From assembly GCA_035631655.1 (NCBI GenBank), contig DASQIH010000170.1, positions 1 to 64,000 on the forward strand: a stretch of 64,000 nucleotides of DNA. Direction: 5' to 3'. Shown here piece by piece: positions 26,634 to 33,183 of the stretch. A model generated the notes under the pieces. It saw nothing but the letters and a program-made list of their open reading frames with translations. It was not told the origin of the DNA and did no database searches. This DNA comes from Gp1-AA122 sp035631655. GTDB taxonomy: Bacteria > Acidobacteriota > Terriglobia > Terriglobales > Acidobacteriaceae. Numbering within the stretch: the first letter of the stretch is position 1; each line of letters opens with the position of its first letter. Position numbers and translations under genes: made by a program.

Positions 26634-28718
26634 CTAATCGTCCTCCGCCGCTGACGTACTGGTCTGCTCGGAACTGAGGGCATCCTTTGCAGCTCTCTCT
26701 CGTTCTTCGGCCACTCGCAACTCGCGGCGCATCTGGAAGGCTCTGGGGAGCCACAACAGCGTGTGCAGTCCACCCACCACGAAGGTTCCAACCAGCAGCC
26801 CGGTCATTCCCCAGAATGACCAGAACAGGAAGGGATATTTCTTGGGATCGTGGTGAGTTGCGTGCGTGAGATAGCCTGCGAAGCGCCGCGTAGCAGAGGC
26901 GTGGCACTTTTGGCAGGTGGCGACCACGTTGGCGCGGCTCAAGTGCGAGCGCGGATCGGTCACTCTCAGGATGTCGTGGGCTCCGTGGCAGTCGTAGCAC
27001 TTGGCTGTTTTGGTGTAGCCCAGCCGCGAAACCTTGCCGTGGTAAGTCTCGAAGTACGTTGCGGCGATCTCTTGGTGGCAGCGGCCACACTTGTCCATGA
27101 TCTCGAGCTTGAAGCCGGTCTCATCGGTGCGGCGTATAGAGTGGGCGCTGTGGCAATCGCTGCAGACCGGCAGTTCCTTATCAGTCTTGGTGATCAGCGT
27201 AGAGTGCACGCTTTGCACGAACTGTTCCTGGATGCCGTGATGACAGGCTCCACAGGTGGCCGGCAGATTCTTCGGGTTCACGGTGGAATTTGGATCAGAA
27301 CTGGGCAGCACGCTATGAGCGGTGTGGCAGTTGTTGCAGGTGGCGGTGACGGTCAAGCCGCTCTTGAGCAGGCCTTTGCCGTGGATGCTCTCGGTGTAGT
27401 GCTGGACTATTGCATGCTGCGTTCCGACATACCTCAGAGCAGCTTTTTGGCCCTCACGATGGCAGCGGCCACAGAGCGTTGGCACGTTGGTAGCAAAGGT
27501 GAATGACTGGGGATCGTGCTTGCCTAGCACCTGATGCGTGCCGTGACACTCCATGCAGCTGGGGGCGTTGGGATCATTTTTCGCCAGCAACTGCCCATGC
27601 GTGCTGCGCTGGTAAACTTGCCCGATCTCGGCGTGGCAGGAAGCACAGTCAACCTTGTGCGTGATAGTCTCGCAAGGTCGCACGCGCGAGGCGTTCACCT
27701 CCGAGTGACATTGGCTGCAGGCGACTTTCGCATGTCGCGACCCGGCAACTTCCGACGCGCGCACAAACATCGCGCGGCCGTCGGTTGACTTCAGGTGCTC
27801 GTTGGAGTGGCAGCGCAGGCAGTCAGCATCAGCCATGCCCTGGGTGTAGAACACCTTCCTTATCTTGTGCGGCTGGTGACAATCCACGCAGGCCGGCAGC
27901 ATGTGCGCTTCTTTCTCCCAAAGCTCGCCCTTGATGGTCTTGCGGTGCACTTCTTCGATTTGCGCGTGGCACTTGGTACAGGTCGCCGCGATATTGCGGC
28001 GGGCGATGGAAGAATTGGGATCGGTATGGGGAAGAATCGAGTGGGGCGTGTGGCAGGAAGCGCAGTTGGGCGCAACTATTAGGCCCTTCTTCAACAGGCC
28101 TTCGCCGTGGATGCTCTCGGAATAATTTTCCAAGATGTCGTGCTGGTCAATCTTACGACTGATCTGAACCGGCGTGCCTTCGCGGTGGCATCGGCCACAG
28201 ACGAACGGCACCTTCAGAGGAGCCACCGCCGAGCGCGAGTCTTTTACCGGCAAAATGTCATGGTTGCCGTGACAATCGACACAGCGCGGAGCCAAGGGGT
28301 CGCCTCGGGCCACTGCCTTGCCGTGAAGTGAGCGCGAATGCTGTTCGAATTCCTGGGTGTGGCAGGTCCCGCAGTTCACTTTTTTCAGAGGAGTTTCGTG
28401 GGGCAGGTCCTTGCCCTCCAGGTCGGCGTGGCAGGAGGTGCAGGATAGCCCACTATGCACGGAGGCGGAAAATTTCTTGCCATCTACGAAGAGGGAGACG
28501 GTGCGTGCGCCCCGTTTTGTGGTCAGGGTTTTGTCACTATGGCAGGCGAGGCAGGTGTCATTGTCCGGACCTTGATTAGCCTCTGCCGCTAATCCCGGTA
28601 AGGTATAGGCTGCCAGCAATAGCAACACGAGAAATAAGTAATGCGATCTCTTGAATGGGGAAGGGCTTTTGCTCGCCACGAGCCAACGACGGCTGCGGAT
28701 TAGGTTAGTTGGCTGCAA
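26634..28718 (-). CDS. 19-haem membrane-anchored cytochrome c
   Basis: About 694 residues with a signal peptide (YLFLVLLLLAAYTLPGLAAE) and 19 CxxCH motifs spaced over residues ~55-620, in repeated doubled-CxxCH units such as CGRCHREGTPVQISRKIDQH and CGRCHREGQKAALRYVGTQH, which point to internal duplication. A single C-terminal TM helix (FWGMTGLLVGTFVVGGLHTL) is followed by a charged tail. The start is uncertain (TTG 28718 or GTG 28679). It may store or conduct electrons across the periplasm. The CRP-type pair B lies just upstream. No catalytic domain is visible. Confidence 0.85.
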   Translation of the reverse strand: MQPTNLIRSRRWLVASKSPSPFKRSHYLFLVLLLLAAYTLPGLAAEANQGPDNDTCLACHSDKTLTTKRGARTVSLFVDGKKFSASVHSGLSCTSCHADLEGKDLPHETPLKKVNCGTCHTQEFEQHSRSLHGKAVARGDPLAPRCVDCHGNHDILPVKDSRSAVAPLKVPFVCGRCHREGTPVQISRKIDQHDILENYSESIHGEGLLKKGLIVAPNCASCHTPHSILPHTDPNSSIARRNIAATCTKCHAQIEEVHRKTIKGELWEKEAHMLPACVDCHQPHKIRKVFYTQGMADADCLRCHSNEHLKSTDGRAMFVRASEVAGSRHAKVACSQCHSEVNASRVRPCETITHKVDCASCHAEIGQVYQRSTHGQLLAKNDPNAPSCMECHGTHQVLGKHDPQSFTFATNVPTLCGRCHREGQKAALRYVGTQHAIVQHYTESIHGKGLLKSGLTVTATCNNCHTAHSVLPSSDPNSTVNPKNLPATCGACHHGIQEQFVQSVHSTLITKTDKELPVCSDCHSAHSIRRTDETGFKLEIMDKCGRCHQEIAATYFETYHGKVSRLGYTKTAKCYDCHGAHDILRVTDPRSHLSRANVVATCQKCHASATRRFAGYLTHATHHDPKKYPFLFWSFWGMTGLLVGTFVVGGLHTLLWLPRAFQMRRELRVAEERERAAKDALSSEQTSTSAAEDD

Positions 28719-28840
28719 GTTTTCGTTACACCCTTGGACCGGGCTGGGTGTGCCTGGTGCCCGAAACCGTTGCCCTTTTCATCAGGCGCTGTTGAATTTT
28801 CTTACACCAGCATTGTTCAATGGCGCGCGGTCTCAGGGCA

Positions 28841-28877
28841 GTGAGTGATCTCACCTGCGGGCGTGACTCGGGTCACA
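28841..28877. promoter_or_regulatory. Tandem CRP-type operator pair B, 22-bp spacing
   Basis: GTGA-GTGATC-TCAC (28841-28854) and GTGA-CTCGGG-TCAC (28863-28876), both perfect in the half-sites, with centres 22 bp apart. The pair lies 120-160 bp upstream of the 19-haem gene, inside the gap left of the porin remnant. Confidence 0.75.
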
Positions 28878-28944
28878 AGAGCCTTGGTCATTGGGCGGAG
28901 GAAAAAGGGGCGGCTAGGCCTGCCCCACAAGGAGAGCTACGGGA

Positions 28945-29206
28945 TCAGAAGCAGTATCGAAGGGAAACAGTGGCATTATTGGCGTGGAAGTAACGTGCCG
29001 CGGTCGGGCCAACAAGAGACTTCTCGTTGTACTGGTAGTAATTCCGGCCCGCGTTCCAGGTTAGGTCACGGCGTAATTCGATTGCCACATTTGCCAGAGG
29101 TTGGTGGTAGTTGTAGTGCAAGGTGCCATCCGGTTGCAGGCTGTTGAATACGGGTGATCTGCCACCCACGCTAGTGACGCTGTAGCCCATCTGCGTAGTA
29201 ACGCGG
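28945..29206 (-). pseudogene. C-terminal remnant of an MtrB/PioB-like outer-membrane beta-barrel
   Basis: Read in the frame ending at the stop codon at 28945, the sequence gives about 85 residues of alternating amphipathic strands: VTTQMGYSVTSVGGRSPVF, GTLHYNYHQPLANVAIEL, TWNAGRNYYQYNEKS, and a last strand ATVSLRYCF that ends in Phe as outer-membrane barrels do. It abuts the truncated cytochrome in a different frame and has no start or signal peptide, so it is not expressed as a porin. It fits the barrel partner of a DmsE/MtrA cytochrome after an internal deletion of the operon. The family call is by pattern, not by search. Confidence 0.6.
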
Positions 29207-29551
29207 GGTAAGACAGCGCTGGTTGGCCTCCTCCCGCGCGATGTTTTTGAAGCTGACGATCTTGCTGACATCGCCGCCCCCGGCCACGTGCTCGGCGCCG
29301 GGTCCGTGGCACGACTGGCAACCCTGGCCATTCTTCAATGTTGTTTTGAAATGCGGTGTGCGTTCGAATCCCTTTTCATAAATGTCCTGGTGGCAGGTCC
29401 TGCAGGTATCCGTTCCAGCATAATCAGAACTTGCGGCCGAGGCGGTTTGCGCGGCTTGCTGATCCGCAGCGAAGGTTGTTGCGGGGAATATGAAAATGAG
29501 AATGGCAAGGAGGATGGCTGGTAGCTGGATGCAACATCTTGTCTGCATCAT
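29171..29551 (-). pseudogene. Truncated DmsE/MtrA-family cytochrome c
   Basis: ATG 29551 (a second ATG follows at 29548) has AAGGAG 8 nt upstream and encodes a good signal peptide (LLAILIFIFPATTFAAD). Then come CRTCHQDIYEKGFERTPHFK and CQSCHGPGAEHVAGGGDVSK, the first two haem sites of the decahaem DmsE/MtrA family. The third site begins (RCLT) where family members read RCLTCH, but breaks off near 29207 into 11 unrelated codons and a stop at 29171. Only about 126 residues remain of the usual ~300. Junction with the porin tail suggests a deletion. Confidence 0.75.
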
Positions 29552-29877
29552 CAGTCGCGCTCCTTGGGTCGAAATCGGCGAACCGAAGTAGATCGCACAG
29601 GGTCGACCCAAACTCTTCGGCCGCGGCTAGTGTGAGATTGGAAATGACCGTGCTTGGTAGCTTCTTACCCCAACGAGGAATTCTGGGGCACAACTTGGGT
29701 GCAAGCGAGTATCAGCAGTTTGTCCCGACTTGAACTAGCCAAATGCTATTAGCCTCTCCCCCTTGCAGACAAGACAAACCCATGGCAGGTGATGGAAAAA
29801 CACGATTTCACGACTCAAGTTATAAGGACCTGAGAGGGCGATAAAAAGCACCGCAGGCGAACATGGGTCGTGCTCGG
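29552..29877. other. 326-bp intergenic region
   Basis: No gene seen. It separates the truncated cytochrome from the shortened CRP-like gene; both lie on the minus strand. Unlike its neighbours, no full GTGA-N6-TCAC site was found here. Confidence 0.45.
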
Positions 29878-30372
29878 TTAGTGGACGCGCGAGGCCCGGG
29901 GGCGACGAGCGCGCACCAATCCGATGGAGCGCACGCGATCATACGCCGTGTGCAAATCTTGGCTGAGGAGATGCACTACCTGGAGGCAGGCCTCGCGGTG
30001 GGCGCGCAGGAACTTGAGGAGTTCCTTACGGCGCACGACGGCTACCTTGGCGTTGTCCAGCGTTTCCGCCGTTACTTCATACGGACCGCCGGACAGGGAG
30101 GCACTGAGCCCCAGGACTTCGCCGGGCCCCGCAATCCGCAGGGTGAGTCGCTTACCGGTTTCCGAGCACACGGAGAGCTTGGCTCTGCCTTCACACAGCA
30201 CAAAGATGCCGCGCGCCGTGTGACCCTCTTCAAACAAAGTCGTGCCTCGAGGATAGAGGGTAACCGACTTGATGGAATCAAAGGCTTCCAGCGCTGGGGC
30301 AGGCAGATCACAGAAGAGCCGGTCCGGGCGCAGAATGCAATCGAAGCAGCTCTGTTGAATTGCGCTCTCCAT
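29878..30372 (-). CDS. CRP/FNR-like protein lacking the DNA-binding domain
   Basis: A 164-residue protein with an N-terminal C-x2-C-x8-C motif (SCFDCILRPDRLFCDL) and a full cyclic-nucleotide-binding-like beta roll (YPRGTTLFEEGHTARGIFVL, PGEVLGLSASLSG). The dimerisation helix follows (LLSQDLHTAYDRVRSIGL). It then ends in RARRPRASRVH where its neighbour continues for ~80 residues into a winged helix. No HTH was found in the other frames downstream. It could be a decayed gene, a sensor without DNA binding, or a heterodimer partner that titrates the full-length regulator next door. Confidence 0.8.
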   Translation of the reverse strand: MESAIQQSCFDCILRPDRLFCDLPAPALEAFDSIKSVTLYPRGTTLFEEGHTARGIFVLCEGRAKLSVCSETGKRLTLRIAGPGEVLGLSASLSGGPYEVTAETLDNAKVAVVRRKELLKFLRAHREACLQVVHLLSQDLHTAYDRVRSIGLVRARRPRASRVH

Positions 30373-30406
30373 ACTGGTGTGATAGCGCGCTATGGGGAGC
30401 TAAAAC

Positions 30407-30443
30407 AGTGATTGCAGTCACCCCTCACCGTGACCGGCAGCAC
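30407..30443. promoter_or_regulatory. CRP-type operator pair C, 22-bp spacing
   Basis: GTGA-TTGCAG-TCAC (30408-30421) is perfect. GTGA-CCGGCA-GCAC (30430-30443) has one half-site mismatch. Centres are 22 bp apart. The pair lies between the stop of the full-length regulator and the start of the shortened paralogue. The 19-bp core 30416-30434 recurs with one difference at 32892-32910. Confidence 0.65.
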
Positions 30444-30463
30444 AGGTGGGAGCGCTTTGCGAG

Positions 30464-31186
30464 CTATCCGTTGGTGGCCAGCGTCTTTAAAGCAGCCTTG
30501 TTTCGAATCAGAAGTGTCGAACCTTTGGACTGCACGATTTGACGCTTTTTTAGATCGGCAAACAGACGCGTCACCGTCTCGCGAGAAGTGCCGATCATCT
30601 GAGCGATTTCTTCGTGGGTCAGCGCCAGCTTGATGCGTGGCTCCGCTTTCTGCGATTCACCGTTGCGGGAACTCCATTCCAGCAAGAGCTTGGCCAGTTT
30701 TTCCCCGGCCGAGTGGGACAGCCCGAGCGAACGAACTTCGTGGCAGGCGTTGTTGTATTTATCACTGAGCTGCTCAGCCACTTTGAAGCAGGCGTCGGAA
30801 TTTTCTTTCAAGAAGCGCAGGAAGTCTTCGCGCTTCACAAAGTTCACCTGGCAGGGGTCAATGGTCTCAGCGGTGAGTTCGTAGGGTTTTCCCGAAACGG
30901 TCGCGCTCAGTCCCAAAACTTCTCCCGGTTCGGCAATCTTGAGGATGAGAGTTTTGCCGTCGGTGGCGCAAATGGACAGCTTCACGCGTCCTTTGCAAAG
31001 GACGAAGATACCGCGTGGCGCCTGACCTTCCACAAACAGCACCGCACCCTTGGGATAGGCGGTCGCGTACTTGATGGTTTCAAATGCCTGTAGCGCCGCG
31101 GTGTTCAGGTCGCAGAAGATGCGATCGGCGCGCATCTTACAGGTAAGGCAGCTTTCAATGATATCGAGTCCGTATGGTGAGAGCAC
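30464..31186 (-). CDS. CRP/FNR-family transcription regulator
   Basis: GTG 31186 is preferred because AGGGGG lies just upstream and the paralogue begins at the same place; ATG 31270 would add 28 low-complexity residues. The N-terminus has C-x2-C-x8-C (SCLTCKMRADRIFCDL), then a CNB beta roll (PGEVLGLSATVSG) with a further Cys in DPCQVNF, a long dimer helix, and a winged HTH LTHEEIAQMIGTSRETVTRL. The recognition helix keeps R-E-x3-R as in E. coli CRP (R180, E181, R185), which predicts GTGA half-sites, and those occur around it. The Cys set could hold an Fe-S cluster as in FNR; this is inference. Confidence 0.88.
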   Translation of the reverse strand: MLSPYGLDIIESCLTCKMRADRIFCDLNTAALQAFETIKYATAYPKGAVLFVEGQAPRGIFVLCKGRVKLSICATDGKTLILKIAEPGEVLGLSATVSGKPYELTAETIDPCQVNFVKREDFLRFLKENSDACFKVAEQLSDKYNNACHEVRSLGLSHSAGEKLAKLLLEWSSRNGESQKAEPRIKLALTHEEIAQMIGTSRETVTRLFADLKKRQIVQSKGSTLLIRNKAALKTLATNG

Positions 31187-31300
31187 CAACCACCCCCTGT
31201 GATGTGGGCCCGACCCGGGGGCAGCTCCGTCCTGCCGCACTCCACCCGTATCTGGTTGCCACTCGGCCATTTCTGGAGCCCGCGATCATTGCCATGAGCC

Positions 31301-31316
31301 TGTGACGTACATCACG
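31301..31316. promoter_or_regulatory. CRP-type site D1
   Basis: TGTGACGTACATCACG: both GTGA/TCAC halves are perfect. Its centre is 38 bp upstream of ATG 31270 or 122 bp upstream of GTG 31186 of the regulator gene, so it may serve autoregulation. Confidence 0.7.
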
Positions 31317-31348
31317 GTATTAGTGTCCGTCTCCGAGGAACGCTAAGC

Positions 31349-31386
31349 TGTGATTCCGGGCACATCTGAATGTGATATAGCTCACA
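31349..31386. promoter_or_regulatory. CRP-type operator pair D2/D3, 22-bp spacing
   Basis: TGTGATTCCGGGCACA (31349-31364, one half-site mismatch) and TGTGATATAGCTCACA (31371-31386, an exact TGTGA-N6-TCACA). Centres are 22 bp apart. It lies between the divergent regulator and TonB genes, 113 bp before ATG 31492. Confidence 0.8.
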
Positions 31387-31491
31387 AAAATCCCCTTGTG
31401 ACTGCCGCTGGCTATAAGGCCGATTTCAGGGCATACTAGCAACGCAGGGCCAGAGTAACGGGAAGCGCAGTCCAGCGAAGGGGTAGGGTCC

Positions 31492-32262
31492 ATGGTGGAA
31501 GACAAGCCCAAATTGGAACTCGGGGGTGCCCGGGTTGACACCGGGAACGAACAGAAGCAGCGTCGGCGCATGTTGCTCGCCGTCGCCCTCCTACTGGCCG
31601 CCCTGGGCGTGATTTTGGTCAAAGACCGGCAACTTTGGTTCGGTTCGGATGACGCTTCCACAGCGGATACCGACACCGATGACAGTGTGATTACCCCTGG
31701 CTCCACCTCCCCTTCTGCCCATCCGTCATCAGCTGCGGTGGCAAAGGCAAAGAAGCACGTTGCGGTAAAAGAGGAGGTGGCGGCAGCCGCCCCTCCCCCG
31801 TCTATCGTCACCAACCGCACGGCACTTCCGCCGCTGGAAATCGAGGTGGTTGCGGGCGACAACCGGCGCACCGTGCGGCCGGGCAGCAACTCGGTAAAAG
31901 TCGACATGAATGTGGCGGGAACGCCGGCAACGGCGACGGCCACTGCTTCGGGGCCGGCGGTAAGCGCGTCGCAGAGGGTCAGAATGTCCGCAGATACGGC
32001 GCACGTATTGGAACGACCCGTTGACCCTTCGTATCCCATGCTGGCGCGGCAGATGAAGGTGCAAGGATCAGTGATTTTGCAGGCGCTGATCGGCACCGAT
32101 GGGCTCATCCAGGATTTGCATGTGCTTAGCGGTCCGGCAATTCTGTCATCGGCGGCCCAAGAGGCGGTGCGGCAATGGCGCTTCAAGCCGTACTTGCAGA
32201 ACGGCCAGCCGGTGGAGACGGAAGCCAAAATCACCGTAAACTTCACCATTTCTACCTTCTGA
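31492..32262 (+). CDS. TonB-family protein
   Basis: A 256-residue protein. A charged cytoplasmic N-terminus is followed by one TM helix (MLLAVALLLAALGVILV, residue ~25), an Ala/Thr/Pro-rich linker and a TonB C-terminal domain: VDPSYPMLARQMKVQGSVIL, GPAILSSAAQEAVRQWRFKP, VETEAKITVNFTI. AGGGG precedes the start. The CRP-type sites upstream place it in the respiratory regulon, so it may energise a receptor used under the same conditions, for example for metal or haem uptake (inference). Confidence 0.85.
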   Translation: MVEDKPKLELGGARVDTGNEQKQRRRMLLAVALLLAALGVILVKDRQLWFGSDDASTADTDTDDSVITPGSTSPSAHPSSAAVAKAKKHVAVKEEVAAAAPPPSIVTNRTALPPLEIEVVAGDNRRTVRPGSNSVKVDMNVAGTPATATATASGPAVSASQRVRMSADTAHVLERPVDPSYPMLARQMKVQGSVILQALIGTDGLIQDLHVLSGPAILSSAAQEAVRQWRFKPYLQNGQPVETEAKITVNFTISTF

Positions 32263-32284
32263 GTTTTCCCGTTGGAGGTCTCGC

Positions 32285-32866
32285 TTGCCCAAGCAAAGCC
32301 AACTCACCTCCTTTATTTTGATTCTTAGTGCCAGCCTCGTAGGCAGTACTGTGCTCCTGGGTGCCCACCCGGCTCATCTTGATAATCAGGCAGGAGGACG
32401 CAACGTGGCCTTCTCAATCTCCAGCAGTGATTTTCAGAATGGCGGCGATATTCCGAAAAAATTCACCTGTGAGGGCGCCGATGTTTCGCCGGAACTTTCC
32501 TGGACGGACCCTCCGGCGGGCACCCAGAGCTTCGCCCTGATTGCCGATGATCCTGATGCTCCGGCCGGCACCTGGACGCACTGGGTGCTCTATGATGTGC
32601 CCTCCGGAACACACACGCTCGCAGAGAACGTGCCCAAGGTCGATCAGCTACCCAACGGCGGAATGCAGGGACGAAATGATTTCCGCAAGATTGGCTACGG
32701 GGGCCCCTGTCCTCCTCCCGGCAAAGCGCACCGCTATTTTTTCAAACTGTATGCACTGGACAGCAAGCTCAACCTCAAGCCGGGGGCAAGCCGGCCTGAA
32801 GTGGAGCAGGCGCTTCAGGGTCACACGCTGGGTAAAGCGGAAGTAATCGGAAAATACAAGCGGTAG
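32285..32866 (+). CDS. Exported YbhB/YbcL (PEBP/Raf-kinase-inhibitor-like) protein
   Basis: A 193-residue protein from TTG 32285; GGAGG lies 7 nt upstream and a signal peptide (FILILSASLVGSTVLLGAHP) follows, which supports the unusual start. PEBP motifs: FTCEGADVSPELSWTDPPAG, ADDPDAPAGTWTHWVLYDVP and GGPCPPPGKAHRYFFKLYAL with the conserved His residues. Family members bind phospholipid or nucleotide-like ligands; the bacterial role is unclear. It starts 22 bp after the tonB gene and is likely co-transcribed. Confidence 0.9.
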   Translation: MPKQSQLTSFILILSASLVGSTVLLGAHPAHLDNQAGGRNVAFSISSSDFQNGGDIPKKFTCEGADVSPELSWTDPPAGTQSFALIADDPDAPAGTWTHWVLYDVPSGTHTLAENVPKVDQLPNGGMQGRNDFRKIGYGGPCPPPGKAHRYFFKLYALDSKLNLKPGASRPEVEQALQGHTLGKAEVIGKYKR

Positions 32867-32891
32867 CGTTATCACGACGGCAGCGTCCTTG

Positions 32892-32920
32892 AGTCACCCC
32901 TCGCCGTGACTCGAATCACT
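32892..32920. promoter_or_regulatory. CRP-type site E with extra half-site
   Basis: GTGA-CTCGAA-TCAC (32906-32919) is perfect. A lone TCAC (32894-32897) lies exactly 22 bp before the TCAC of that site. GAGTCAC (32891-32897) and GTGACTC (32906-32912) also form a perfect 7-bp inverted repeat. It lies in the 317-bp gap before the malic enzyme gene, which otherwise shows nothing recognisable. Confidence 0.6.
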
Positions 32921-33183
32921 TACAGCTTGTCTCATGGGGCCAACAATCGAAGTGTCGAGCTGCCTGGATTGAAGCGGCGCGCGGTGTTGCTGAAGGAGGC
33001 TGTGGGCGATTCGCATACTTACCTTTGTTTCTTTCTCCTAAAGCAGGCTTGATGCCTTTCTCCTCCCGCTCCAGCACTGCTGCCGCCTCCAGTCGACGGA
33101 GAACGTTTTTAGCGGAGGCCGCAACTTCCGCTTCCCTCGTAACCGCGTGAATTCACAAATTGCCATGGAGCAGGAGGAAGAGA

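Noticed and set aside
29782..29812. GTGATGGAAAAACACG...TTTCACG as another CRP-type box
   Set aside because: The half-sites are not at 6-bp spacing in any register, unlike the accepted sites.
31320..32249. 309-codon minus-strand ORF opposite the tonB gene
   Set aside because: Low-complexity Ser/Ala composition and antisense to a recognisable TonB domain with a ribosome-binding site.
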